From contig CM040428.1 of NCBI GenBank assembly GCA_022702705.1, forward strand, positions 115,738,183-115,802,182: a DNA stretch of 64,000 nucleotides. Direction: 5' to 3'. The position numbers were made by a program, and so were the translations under genes. The stretch is from Papilionanthe hookeriana x Papilionanthe teres (lineage: Eukaryota; Streptophyta; Magnoliopsida; Asparagales; Orchidaceae). The notes under the pieces were generated by a model. That model made no database searches. It had not been told where the DNA came from and saw only the letters and a program-made list of their open reading frames with translations. Positions 42,389-55,250 of the stretch are shown piece by piece. Position 1 is the stretch's first letter; every line of letters starts with the position of its first letter.

Positions 42389-43350
42389 TGTTGACCTCAT
42401 TTTTACAATAGGTCAATATTTTCACCTGAAATGACAATTTTGGTCAAAATGGTCAATCCAGACCGAATGACCAACCCTGTTGACCACATAGGTCAACTTT
42501 TTTACCTAAAATAACATCTTTGGTCAAAATGGTCAATTCTGACCCAATGACCAACCCTGTTGACCCCACAGGTCAACCTTTTTACCCAAAATGATAACTT
42601 TAGTCAATATGGTCAATCCTGACCCAATGACCAACCCTGTTGACCCCACAGGTCAACCTTTTTACCCAAAATGACAATTTTGGTCAAAATGGTCAATCCT
42701 AACCCAATGACCAACCCTGCTGACCCCATAGGTCAACTTTTTATCCAAAATGATAATTTTGATCAAAATGGTCAATCCAGACCCAATGACCAACCGTTGA
42801 CCCCACCGGTCAACCTTTTTACCTAAAATGACAAGTTTGGTCAAAATGGTCAATCCAGACCGAATGACCAACCCTGTTGACCCCACCGGTCAACCTTTTT
42901 ACCTAAAATGACAACTTTGGTCAAAATGGTCAATCTTGACCCAATGGCCATCCCTGTTGACCCCACAGGTTAACCATTCTACCCAAAATGACAATATTGG
43001 TCAAAATGGTCAATCCTGACCCAATGACCAACCCTGTTGACACCTCAGGTCAACCTTTTTACCCAAAATGACAACTTTGGTTAAAATGGTCAATCCAGAC
43101 CCTATGACCAACCCTGTTGACCCCATAGGTCAACCTTTGACTTGAAATGATAATTTTTGTCAAAGTGGTCAATCCATACCCTATGACCAACCCTATTGAC
43201 CCCATAGGTCAATCTTTTGACCTAAAATGACAATTTTGGTCGAAATCGCGAATCCAAATCCAATCACCAACCTTATTGACCCAATAGGTCAACACATGAC
43301 CTAAAAAGTCAAATTTAGTAAAAATGATCAATTTTTGATCAAATAACTAA
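42389..43350 (+). repeat. W-box-rich 80-bp tandem array (3' LTR of N)
   Basis: This is the counterpart of 22996-23870, with about twelve units, one more than the 5' copy. TTGACC and GGTCAA sites are again several per unit. A difference in unit number between the two LTRs points to unequal exchange or slippage after insertion. Confidence 0.7.
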
Positions 43351-44571
43351 TGACATGTTTAAGACCTCACAATGACAAAAATTAATTAAATTAGTTTCAA
43401 AAATTATTTTGATTAATTAAATTTACTAATAATTTAATTTTCAATATTTTAATTAATCAAATGACATGATTAATTAAAATGAAAATTAAATTAAAAGTCA
43501 TAGAATGATAAAATTAATCAAATATTTGATTTCAAAATTATTTTGATTAATTATTTGCCTAATGAATTAATTTTCAAAATTTTAATTAATGACATAATTA
43601 ATTAAAATGAAAAATTAGATTCAAAAGCTATAAAATCACAAAATCAACAAATTAATTAAAGATAATGGAATTATTAATTCCAAAATTATTTTTAATTAAT
43701 TAATTGATCAATAATTTAATTTTCATATTTTAATTAATGACATAATTAATTAAAATGAAAATTAAATTGAAAAGTCATAAAAAGAGACAAAATTCAATTT
43801 TATTGACATGGATATTAATCAAATAATTAATTTCGAATTATTTTCAATTAATTATTGATTAATAAAATAATTTCTAATATTTAATTAATGACATAATTAA
43901 TTAAATATGGAAATTAAATGAGGAGGACATTAAATAGAATTTTTAAAACCTATGACATATGGTTTTCTAAAAATTATAAAACTCTTTTATGACATCACAC
44001 ATGACCTCATATGGGTTAAACATAACCCATATGACCCATTAAAGAGAAAACAACCCATGAATCACTCACATTTAACCATGGTAAAGGGCCATCATGACAT
44101 GAAAAATGAGGTGGCAAAACCATGATAATTTGAAGTGTGAGGTGTCTTGCCATGGTGAGGTTAGTTTAGCCACCTCCCTAGCCACCCAATAGTGAGGAGA
44201 CAAAGCTTTAACCATCCTTCACACCATGGTTAAATCCATCACAACATTTCATGAAAAAAATATTAAGAGAGGGGCTAATGTGTTACCACCTCATGAAATG
44301 GTAAATGAGGTGTTGCAAGGAGAGGGTCTCAACCATTTGAGTCACCATGAACCTCCCACTTAGCCAATGGAATGGAAACACAGAGGCTAAATCCATCATG
44401 ACAAAATTTAAGCCAAAATTGCCATGAAATGTGCACTTGCTTAAGCGGCAAAATTTTCATGGGGGAAGAAGAGGTGAAGCTTGGATTACATGGGGGAGGT
44501 TGTACTCTACAGCCCTAACTTTACCATGATCAAATCCAAGCCAACCAAGGTTAACCCATAGCCATTCATGG

Positions 44572-44580
44572 CTATAAAAA
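44572..44580 (+). promoter_or_regulatory. TATA box of the N 3' LTR
   Basis: CTATAAAAA is followed by a C run, identical to 25101-25109. If active it would drive transcription rightward into E2 and T. Confidence 0.7.
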
Positions 44581-45889
44581 CCCCCCCTTGGCCGAAATTT
44601 TAAGAAGAGAGGATGAACCCATAGAATCCTATAGGCTGCCCAAATCCCTTGGCTCCCAACACAAAAAATCTTCCTGGGGACCTCAGCAACCTATTCCAAT
44701 CAAACCCAAGCCATAGGGTTAGCCCAATCAAGCCAATTTGGCCAATATCCAAAATCAGCCCAAACTAGCCACTTTGCCAAAATTGCTCTCCAAGGCTAGC
44801 TACAAAATCAAATTGAAGTGACAAAGATCTTCTTTGGGAGTCCTAGAAGCTGGCCGTTAGGCCTGATCAAGCTCGACATACTTGTGGCCAAGGTATGGAT
44901 TTATTTTCTCCTAAATAATTCATATTTTTGAAATATCATGGGTTATACTAGCCTAGAAATGTATCATCACCGTATATATACAATCTATACGTCCAGATGA
45001 TTCCATAGGTTCAAAAATCGCTCAATTTTGTTGAGAAATGAGTGAGATATTGAAGTTTGAAGTTTAACGGTTCGAAATTTTTTGAATTTTCGGGCGATTT
45101 ATCTCCGTCGTCTGTTCCCGTGTTTTGGAATGGACGGCGCTGATCCCTCTCAACCGGTGTCTGCTGTTCCGTGCCACACACCAGATCCTCCTGCCTATTT
45201 GACGGTACGAGGACACGCGTCGCTCCATCGATTTTTTTGGGTTAATTTAATTCAGGAAAACCTTAATAACTTCAAAAATCCATATCTTTTGATCCAGATG
45301 TCACAAAAATAAAATAAAAATACCTCTGGAAAGCTCTTGAAGAGAAGAAAATTATGAGACCAAAATCATAATTTTATTCTCAGTATTTAATTTTTTAATT
45401 AATTAAATACTCTCTGGAGTATTTTAATTATTAAAATTTATTTACAAGTCAGGAAAATATGAAATTTTTAGGGAATGACCTTTAAGTCCTTAGGCATTAT
45501 CTTCTGATTTTTCTAAGGCTAGGATAACTCTCTAGGATGTGATTTCCTAATTTCCATGATATTTTGTAATTATTTTCAAAAATAATTATAAAATTAGGAA
45601 AATTAGAAAATTTAAATGCAAAATGATTGAAAACCTTAGGATAAAAGACAACAATCCTAAAATAACAATTCTCAAGTCATCAAATCAATCTAAAAGACAT
45701 TATTGGAACAAGATTAAGATTTATTAATTTTAATAATTCAAAATCTTCCCTTCACATATTTAATCCATCTCATCATGGATTAAGCAAGTGATGAATCCAA
45801 ACTTAAATGAAATCAAATCAAACAATAACTAGGTTTAAAGAAAACTTAAGCCTAGTTAAATCATTAAACCTAAGGGTTTAAGACAAAAA

Positions 45890-48800
45890 TCACACTTTTA
45901 AAACCTTTAATTAAGTTTAAAGACATATTAAACTTAATTAACCCATTGAACCTTAGGGTTTAATTCAAAATCAAACTTTTAATTAAGTCTAAGGACATAT
46001 TAGACTTAATGAATATAAAATCCAACCCTTTAATTAAGTTTAAGGACATATTAAACTTAATTAACCAAAATCAAACTCTTTAATTAAGTTTAAGGACATA
46101 TTAAAGTTAATTAACTAAAATCAAACTTTTTAATTAAGTTTAAGGACATATTAAACTTAATTAATCCAAAATCAAACGTCCTAATTAAGTCTAAGGACAT
46201 ATTAGACTTAATTAACCAAAATCAAACATTTAATTATGTTTAAGGACATATTTGACTTAATTAATCAAAATCAAACCTTTTAATTAAGTTTAAGGACATA
46301 TTAAACTTAATTAATCCAAAATCAAACATTCTAATTAAGTTTAATATTAAACTTAATTAAACTAAAATCAAACCTTTTAATTAAGTATAAGGACATATTA
46401 AACTTAATTAACCAAAATAAAAAACTCTTAATTAGGTTTAAGGACATATTAAACTTAATTAATCAAAATCAAAACCCTTTAATTAAGTTTAAGGACATAT
46501 TAGACTTAATTAATCAAAACTAAACCCCTTTAATTAATTTTAAGGACATATTAAACTTAATTAACTCATTGAACCTTAGGGTTTAATTCAAAATCAAATC
46601 TTTAATTAAGTTTAAAGACATACTAAACTTAATCAACTCCCTTAAACATTAAGTTTAAGACAAATCCAAAATCCCAATTAGGTCTAACCCATTAGACCTA
46701 ATTAAACCATTAAACCTTAACTAACTAAGGTTTAATCAAACAAAAAACTTAATTTGGTCTAACCCATTAGACCTAATTAAACCATTAAACCTTAACTAAC
46801 TAAGGTTTAATGAAACCTAAACCCTAATTAGGTCTAACTCATTAGACCAAATTAAACCATTAAAACTTAACTAACTTAGGTTTAATCAAACGGAAAACCT
46901 AATTAAGTCTAACCCATTAGACCTAATTAAACCATTAAATCTTAACTAACTAAGGTTTAAGACAATCCAAAACCCTAATTAGGTCTAACTCATTAGACCT
47001 AATTAAACCATTAAACCTTAACTCACTAAGGTTTAATCAAACAAAAAACCTAATTAGGTCTAACCCATCCGACCTAATTAAACCGTTAAACCTTAACTAA
47101 CTAATGTCTAATCAAATCCAAAACCCAAATTAGGTCTAACCCATTAGACCTAATTAAACCATTAACCTTAACTAACTAAGGTTTAATCAAACCTAAACCC
47201 TAATTAGGTCTAACCCATTAGACCTAATTAAACCATTAAATCTTAACTAACTAAGGTTTAATCATACATAAACCCTAAATAGGTCTAACCCGTTAGACCT
47301 AACGAAAGTCATTAAACCTTAACCAACTAAGGTTTAACCAAACCCAAACCCAAGATGAACTTGACTTAATTCAAATCCAAACTTTAGCTTAAGTTCAATC
47401 CATATTGAACTTAAGTCAACCTTAAGTCTAGGTTCAACCTAACTTGAACCTAACTTAACTCAAGTCAAACCTTAACTTAAGTACAAACCATAGTGAACTT
47501 AAGTCGACCTTAACTCAAACCTTAACTTAAGTTCAACCCATACTGAACTAAAGTCAACTTTAAGTCTAGGTTCAACCTAACTTGAACCTAACCGTAATCC
47601 AAACTCAAACCTTAACTTATGTTCAGTCCATATTGAACTTAAGACAACTTTAAGTCTAGCTTCAACCTAACTTGAACCTAACTTAACCCAAGTCAAACCT
47701 TAACTTAAGCTCAACCCATATTAAACTTGAGTCAACCTTAACCTAAACCTTAACTTAAGTCCAACCCATATTGAACTTAAGTCAACCTTAAGTCTAGGTT
47801 CAACCTAACTTACTTCAAACCCAAAACCGACAAAAACTTTAATTAAGTCTTTCAGAGTAGAATTAATTAAATTGTTAAACCTTATTCAACGAAGGTTTAA
47901 ATAAACACTAACCATGATTAAGTCTATCTCACTAGACTTGGTATCTAAACAAATCAAATTAGACTTAATTAAAACTTAAGCCTTACCTAAAAGGGACTTA
48001 GATGGTCTGCAATTTTACTTAGGTCTAATTTATTAGGCTTAATTAACCTTTAAGTCCTATTTAAACAAGGTTTAAAACTTAATCAAGTGTAAACTAAACC
48101 TTTTAACTCAAGTTCAGACAGACATGAACTCAAGTTAATTAAATTCAATCAACATTCAATTTAACTTAGGTTCAACCAGACTTGAACTCACATTAATTCA
48201 ATCAATATTGAATCTAACTTTCAACCTTTTTAACTTCAGTTCAAACACACATGAACTCAAGTTAACTCAACTTAAGTTCAAACAGACATGAACTCAAGTT
48301 AACTCAACTTAAGTTCAAATTGACATGAACTCAAGTTAATTAAATTCAATCAACATTGAATTTAACTTAGGTTTAACCAGACATGAACTCAAGTTAATTC
48401 AATCAATATTGAATCTAACTTTAAACCTTTTAACTTAAGTTCAAACAGACATGAACTCAAGTTAACTCAACTTAAGTTCAAACAGACATGAACTCAAGTT
48501 AACTCAACTTAAGTTCAAATAGACATGAACTCAAATTAATTAGATTCAATCAACATTGAATTTAACTTAGGTGCAACTAGACATGAATCCAAGTTAACTC
48601 AATCAATATTAAATCTAACTTTAATCCTTTTAACTTAAGTTCAAACAGACATGAACTCAAGTTAAGTCAACTTAAGTTCAAATCGACAGGAACTCAAGTT
48701 AACTCAACTTAAGTTCAAATAGACATGAACTCAAGTTAATTAGATTCAATCAATATTGAATTTAACTTAGGTTCAACCAGACATGAACCCAAGTTATTCA

Positions 48801-49010
48801 AATCAATAATGAATCTAAACTTCCAACTTTTTAACTTAAGTTCAGATAGACATGAACTGAAGTTAATCCAACTTAGGTTCAACCAGACATGAACACATGT
48901 TAATTCAATCCATATTGAATCTAACATTAAACCATTAACTTAAGTTCAAACAGACATGAACTCAAGTTAACTCAATTTCAGTGCAGACAGACATGAAATC
49001 AAGATTTAAG
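45890..49010 (+). repeat. Hairpin arrays 1-4 in the 3' LTR of N
   Basis: The four successive hairpin arrays recur: GTTTAA type about 45890-46660, AGGTCTAA type 46670-47340, CTTAAGTTCAA type 47345-47830, and AAGTTCA/TGAACT type 48100-49010. Stems remain mostly paired although the copies have diverged from the 5' LTR. Confidence 0.9.
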
Positions 49011-49850
49011 TCAAGACATAAATTCGACATTTCAAACCAAAATCGACATAACCGACATAAAATCGACATTTCAAACCAAAATCGACAAAATCGACATAAA
49101 TTTGACATTCTAAACATTAAATCGGCAAAATAGACATAAATTTGACATTTCAAACAAAATTTGACATAATCGACATTGCAAACACAATTTGACATAAACA
49201 ACATAAATTTGACCTTCCAAACACTCTATCGACCAAATCGACATAAATTTGATATTTCAAACAAAATTTGATATAATCGACATTGCAAACAAAATTTGAC
49301 ATTAATCTACATAAACTTGACATTTCAAACAAGATTTGACATGATCGACATAAATTGACATAATCGATATAAATTTGACATTTTAAACAAAATTGGCATT
49401 TCAAATGCAAATTTGACAAACACTGACATTAAATGAAATTAATCTGACATTTCAAAAAACATTAATCAACAAAATTTGACATAAATTGACATTCAAAATG
49501 TGTTAAATCAAAACATCCTACAAAATTCTGAGACAGTGGATGTGACATTATTTCTGATGGAGATAAGTTTCGTTTAGATTTCCGTTGCATGTTATAGGGT
49601 GTGCTAACTCTGTTTTACAAGAAGACATTCTGGACGAACAACAACAAAACCAAAACTTTTAGGTTAGCCACAAAACCTAAAACTTTCAACAAAACAACGA
49701 CATCAACAACAACAATGACAAAACCATAACTTATAGATTAGCCACAAAACCTAAAACTTTCAACAAAACAATGACATCGACGACAATGACAAAACCAAAA
49801 CTTTTAGGTTAGCCACAAAACCTAAAACTTTCAACAAAACAAAATGACAT
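49011..49850 (+). repeat. Arrays 5 and 6 in the 3' LTR of N
   Basis: TTTGACAT repeats (49011-49510) and three TTTTAGGTT/AACCTAAAA hairpin units (49650-49850) occur in the same order as at 29681-30545. Confidence 0.85.
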
Positions 49851-50310
49851 GAAAACGACATGACACAACGACATTTGGGATTGATAGTGGGTACATCTCT
49901 CCCTAAAAACAAAAATTTCCAGAAAACTAGTGATCAACATTAATCAGAAGTTTTCTTAAACAATTGTCTAGGATGTAATTAACTATAGAAGCTTGCTTCT
50001 ACAGGAGAATTAAAGAACCCATGACAAAATCTCTGGTTGACACTTCACGATCTTCTTTATATAGAAACTCTAGGATATGGCATTCTAGGATCTTCTTTAT
50101 AAGGATTATTACGAAACATTTTCTTTTTCTCTGTTTTTTATTAGCTGTAAATTTCTTGATTCCTTTATAGGATTCATAGAAATAAGGTTAGAGCAATATC
50201 AAAATAGAGTGGCGACTCCATGACATATGACATTGACACGAGAATTTGGCCAGTCCGTCCGCTGTGCGGAACCCAACGGGGTGGGGGTGGGAGGGGGATC
50301 GACGGAAACA

Positions 50311-50315
50311 TGGAG
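50311..50315. repeat. Target-site duplication of N, right copy (TGGAG)
   Basis: It pairs with GGGAG at 22991-22995 with one mismatch. Confidence 0.75.
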
Positions 50316-50832
50316 TAATTTCAAAGATATAAAGAAATGTCATTGCTTCGACGTAAGATTCAATAAGGTAGTAGAGAAATTGACATACCTATCGTCTCTT
50401 ATCTCCCAATCTTCGCCTCCATCCATAAAAAATCGATAGATTTCATTCATATTGTCTCTCATGGGGACAAAATTGGTGTAATGATAGATTAGCACATTAT
50501 CTATCATATAAAGTTTATTAATCCTGAAAGGAGTGAATGATATCCACCTACCTCGCAAATAGATGACTCCTTGGTTGATTCCATGAAGATTTGCATAAAA
50601 TTCCTTCACCACAGGAATGACTACTGCTGCAGAAGTATTCCCAACCCCTCTGCATAATAATTTCTTCAACATGAGTAATAGCAACATTCATACCTCAATG
50701 GACAAAGCCTCTTTCCTTGATAAGACTTCTATTTACAAAAACTTTGTCCCAAAGTCGTTGCGTCTCGAAACTGATGAACTTTCTCCAGTTTAAAACTCTA
50801 AATCTTGGAGAATCAAGAAATTTGGAAGTCAT
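50311..50832 (-). pseudogene. N-terminal half of the E2 extra ORF (split by N)
   Basis: On the minus strand from the ATG at 50832-50830, MTSKFLDSPRFRVLNWRKFI aligns with MATKLLETTKTEVFNRRKFV of E1. After a TGA near 50700, VVIPVVKEFYANLHG, VIYLRGRWISFTPFRINKLY and TTLLNLTSKQ match the 'putative plant transposon protein' family. Then a TGA and HFFIS run into the N insertion at 50311; the protein resumes at 22990. A frameshift near 50655 and stops mean E2 was decayed before or after N arrived. Function of the family is not established. Confidence 0.85.
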
Positions 50833-51256
50833 GGAATGCAAATGTTGGAACTACCTGTTCATTTTTCTAGAGTTGGTGGGTTTTAAAATGAGTATGTGGA
50901 GTTATAAGGTGAAACTCCCGCCCAAAACCACCAAATTTCACCATTTACACTCCAAAAACCGCTACTAGGCTGTCAGCACCGTTGGCAGTGGATAGGCTAC
51001 CATCGATGCTGAAGCTCTAAATTTTTAACTTGCTCTCTTGAAAATGTCACCATCAACACCCATTCTAGCACCGACGGCACCATAGCGCAGTTTTTCTCCA
51101 ACAACATTTTTGTCTAAATAACCTCCAAATCTTCGATACAAATTAATAATCAACACCATTTTGGATATTTATGAGTGAGTAGGACTCAAATATAAGACTA
51201 TCTAATAATAAAAATGACTACAACCAAATTAAAACAAACTAAATAATACAAATAAC
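50833..51256 (-). other. E2 region between extra ORF and post-pol hairpin, with degenerate GC island
   Basis: No gene here. Within 50968-51095 lie GC-rich motifs such as CACCGTTGGCAGTG and GCACCGACGGCACC, placed about 140-260 bp upstream of the E2 extra ORF, as the palindrome island is in E1. The motif has drifted from CTCGCCGACGGCGAG. Confidence 0.5.
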
Positions 51257-51274
51257 TATGGGTTGCCTCACATA
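51257..51274 (-). promoter_or_regulatory. Conserved post-pol hairpin (E2)
   Basis: On the minus strand, TATGTG-AGGCAA-CCCATA has the same loop as E1 and E4 with one mismatch in the stem, preceded by AAGTGCTT. Confidence 0.6.
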
Positions 51275-51342
51275 AAGCACTTGGTTTAACGTCATCAGCT
51301 CGACAAACATTACTTTTATTCAGAATAACTTAACATTAAAAC

Positions 51343-52500
51343 CTATTTAAAATTTGGTCGTGACCCTTCAAAATATGGTTTTAATCGGTTCCAATTAACT
51401 TTTAAAATTCTTCCATTTTTAGGATCTTTAATATCAACAGCACCAAATTGGTAAACTTTTATAACAGTGAAAAATCCTATCCACCTAGACTTTAGTTTTC
51501 CAGGAAATAATTTAAATATTGTATTATACAATAAAACATTCTATCCAGGTTCAAATCTCTTTCTTATTATCTTCTGATCATGCCATATCTTCATTTTCTC
51601 CTTATAACTTCTATCATTATCATAAGATTCATTTCTAATTTCTTCCAATTCATTCATTTTTATTAATCATTTCTCACCAGCATCCTTTAAATTGAAATTG
51701 AACTCTTTAGTCACCTAATAATGCTTTATGTTCCAATTTAACTAGTAAATGATAAGTTTTTCCAAAAATCAGTCTATAAGAAGAAATTCCTATAGGAGTT
51801 TTATAAGCAGTCTTATATGCCTATAATGCAAAATCTAATCTCACAGATCAATCAATTTATGAGAATTTATAGATTTCTCCAAAATTCACTTAATTTTGTG
51901 ATTAGATACTTCAGCTAAACCACTTGTCTAAGGAAGATAAGCAGTTGAGATTCTATGCAAAATATTATTTTTCAGTCAATCTCTGAATCAGATTATTTCT
52001 AAAATGAGATCCACCATCAGTAATGATAACTTTTGGCATTTCATATCTTGTAAATATATTTTTTATTAAAAATTTGAAACACTTCGAGCGTCACATCTTG
52101 GTAAAGCTATGGCTTCAATCCATTTTGATAAATAATCCACTGCAATTAATATAGATAAATTCCCAAATGAAGGAATAATTTTCCCATAAAATCTAATCCC
52201 CAAACATCAAAGATTTTAAGTTCCAAAGTAAAATTTAGGAGTATTTCACTTTTTCTAGAAATATTATCTACTTGCTAACATCGATCACAATTTTTAATAT
52301 ATCTATTAGCATCCCTAAAAGGAGTAGGCCAACAGAATCCAGATAGTAAAATTTTGTGTGCAATTTTGTCAGTTCCAAAATGTCCCTCAAATTATGAAAC
52401 ATGGCATCATTGAATAATTGGTTCAATTTATTCATAAGGGACACATCTCCTAATAACTAGATCCTTGCATTGTTTATATAAATTTGAGTCATCCCAAAAA
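51343..52500 (-). pseudogene. Integrase pseudogene of E2
   Basis: Read on the minus strand from 52500, IRRCVPYE, then a zinc-finger remnant with CH and EGHFGTDKIAHKILLSGF, CDRC near 52280, VWGLDFMG with the first catalytic Asp (about 52210), YLSKWIEAIALP, a TDGGSHF-like block near 52020 with the second Asp, and the C-terminal end KLKSRWIGFFTVIKVYQFGA, DPKNGRILKVNWNRLKPYFE at 51531-51343. Many stops and shifts separate the pieces. It supplies the integrase sequence that E1 has lost. Confidence 0.75.
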
Positions 52501-52599
52501 AATTTGCATCATAGATAATTTTTTTTCCAATTGTTGCTTAATTAATTCATGTGGTCAAATATCACTTACAATATAGTTCATAATATCATCATACCACTG

Positions 52600-52761
52600 T
52601 ATATTCCATTCATTAATATTATAAAGTTTTTCATAAGGAAAATTTTATGTGATTTCATCTTCAAAATTAAATAATTCATGTTGTTCTAGTCTAGATAAAT
52701 AATTAGCTATATGATGTCAGATCATTTTCTATCCATTATCATGTCGACATATTTTTAGGTT
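52600..52761 (-). pseudogene. RNase H tail of E2, cut by the T insertion
   Basis: The minus-strand frame reads HHIANYLSRLEQHELFNFED, matching the VADHLSRLE end of plant Ty3/gypsy RNase H just before integrase. It begins right at the end of the T LTR, so T inserted into E2 here. The rest of E2 pol should lie beyond the right edge of the window. Confidence 0.65.
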
Positions 52762-54919
52762 TGTGTGTTGTATTTTGAAAAGGGGTCGCCTACAGAAGTT
52801 GTCGGCGATTTTTTAGATTTTAAATTTAATTTAAATATACATGTAATTTAGAAAGTAGTATTTGATTTTCAAAATAATTTTGAGTTTGAAAATTTTAAGA
52901 TATAAAATAAAGCTGATCTCACATCCCGAATAGTTTATATAAACGAGCACCGCACCACAAACTGTATATCTATTCCGGAGAATAAACACACTACTTGATG
53001 TTGGGGCTCGGTTAAATAAACTAGAAGATTTGTGACATTCGTTTGGTCTGCGAACCAATTTTATAAGCCGACAAGTTCCCCTGCATAATATAAAGGAATT
53101 AAGCAGGGTTTATATTACCTGGGTTCTTAAAGTTCCCTATAAGGGCAAGCTCCTTTAGTTAATTACATCTTAAATGACAGGAATCATTTAAGAAAACTCT
53201 CGATAATGATCATTGGTTTTGCTCTCAAGAATTTCAAAGTTTAAGGTTTTCAAAGGATTGAATTTTGGAATTTCAAAAGGGTATGGATCAAATTTGGAAC
53301 AGTTATTTTAGGAGTCCAAAGGAAGAGAAGTAGGAGAAGCTGAGGATCCAAAAAGAATCTTGGCAACTTCCCAAACTATCCTTTTGTTTGGTTTCAATTT
53401 GGGAGTATTATTCAATGTTTCCATCCTGCCAATTTTAATTAATTAGGACTTATATTTGCATGACATGATCATACAAATAGCTTCGAAGATGTGAGGGTTT
53501 ATGTCGTATCAAACGGCTACCTCGGAGTCCTAAGACCGGTTAAGGCTTAATTTTCCTAACATGATTATACAAATGCCTAACGAAAAGTTGAGGATTTATG
53601 TTGCACTAGGAAAACTACCTCAAAATCCAATGGCTTGGTTATTTAATTCTAAGAAAGGTTTTGCTGAAGTAGACCCGAGTTTTGCTGATGACGATGGTCG
53701 TGCTACCCACTGTGCTCCAAGCTCCTTGTTGTTGTAGAGGTTTTAGTTTTAGAAGTCATAAATCAGGAGATGAGAGAAGTGTTTTGATTTAGGGAAAATC
53801 TTAAAATCCAAGTGTTTTTTAGTGTTTTAATTAAAATAAATTTTAAAGTTGTTTAAACAGAACTGATTAAGATCCCACGATTCCGTCATCCCGTCACCGT
53901 TATTTTCATTGAATTCACTTAGTCCAGATGAATTTGCTAAACTCAACTGAATGAGTTCCACACTTTCATTTAGACCGTGGGAAATCCTGTTAGCAACACG
54001 TGGGTTACATCATCCGAGGTATTCCCGATCACTCAACGAGACGTTTTAATTTAGTTGCAATTGTAGTTTTGTTGTTTTGTTTGTGATTAAATTTTGAGTT
54101 GTTTTATATTTTGGAGTGTTGTGGCGGTGAATTTTATCTTGCAATGACTTTTAATTTAGTTTTGGTTTCAGTTTAGGGACTATCCTAAAGGTTTTGGTTT
54201 TCATGCAACAGTCTTATTTAACATGCAAGAAAAGTAAAGTACAGTGCGTGTAAGTAAATTGCAATAAAATAAATGTGTACCTGGAGTGTCTTCCCGTCAT
54301 CCCAAGCTGCACTAAAAACACATGTTAGAGCATTTAAATATTTCAACAGATACCTAGGTAAAGCTAAGGGAAAGGGTTTTGGTTATCTACCAGAATACTA
54401 ATCCTATAACTAGTCATCTCCTATGACATCTAGGTTGTTGGTTTGGTTTAAGGATGATTTTCTTCATCAAAGAACAATTAAATTCAATTGTTCTTCTAAA
54501 ACATCCCGTCGTATTGAGGAAGTGCTTAGGACGAGTCCTAAACATCTTTTCAATATTTCTGGGATTGTTTTGAGTCCAAGTAAATTTAGTTGCACATATG
54601 AATTAATCATCCAGGAGTTTAGATAAACTTTGTCTCTTGCTTAGTGAACTTGGGTATTTGATTACCTGATGAATGAAGTGACCTCTCACTCAATACTCTA
54701 TTTAAGAGTTAAAATAATTAAAGTCTTTAAGGGCAAGTTGGTTTATCGAGGATTTTTAATCATTCTTAATTTAAGTTTAGAGTTAATGGTTTAAAGTGTT
54801 TTAATTTAATTATGAGGTTTTAATTAACAATTTTAAGTTTGGAATAGTGTTCAAATTATTTTAGACTTAATTCTTAATGATTTCATTTAGGTTTGTTGTT
54901 AAATGATTTTAATTTAATT

Positions 54920-55250
54920 TATAATTCAATTTGATTTTAATTTAATTTAATTTAATTTTAATTTTAATTTTAATTTTAATTTAATTTTAATTTATAAATT
55001 TAATTTTAATTTTATTTTTATTTTATTTTAATTTTATTTAAATTTAATTTAATTTAATTTTATTTAAATTTAATTTAATTTAATTTTAGTTTTAATTTTG
55101 ATTTTAATTTTAATTTTAATTTAACTTTAATTTTTAATTTAATTTTAATTTTTAATTTAATTTTAATTAATTTTAGTTTTGATTTTAGTTTTAATTGTTA
55201 ATTTTAATTGTTAATTTTAATTGTTAATTTGGATTATTATTTTAATTAAG
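54920..55250. repeat. Low-complexity (AATTTT)n tract in the T LTR
   Basis: Nearly pure runs of AATTTAATTTT and variants. It lies in the leader part of the LTR, roughly where N has its hairpin arrays, but shows no hairpin design. Confidence 0.85.

Larger units (their letters stand above)
22996..50310 (+). mobile_element. Giant Ogre/Tat-like LTR retrotransposon N (27.3 kb) carrying an AlkB-like gene
   Basis: N has a 5' LTR of 7984 bp, an internal region of 11.4 kb and a 3' LTR of 7922 bp, so LTRs make up well over half of the element. The internal order is primer-binding site, ORF1, gag, protease, RT, RNase H, second archaeal-type RNase H, integrase, AlkB-like ORF, 109-bp tandem repeat, polypurine tract. 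The extra ORF upstream of gag, dual RNase H and very long LTRs are hallmarks of the Tat/Ogre lineage. All ORFs carry stops or shifts. It inserted into E2 in the opposite orientation. Confidence 0.95.
42389..50310 (+). repeat. 3' LTR of N (about 7.9 kb)
   Basis: It matches 22996-30979 block for block. Small differences include several hairpin units gained or lost in array 1, a local GC-rich change near 45115-45235, a deletion of about 26 bp near 49550 relative to the 5' copy, and G-rich expansion at the end (50278-50297). Confidence 0.95.
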
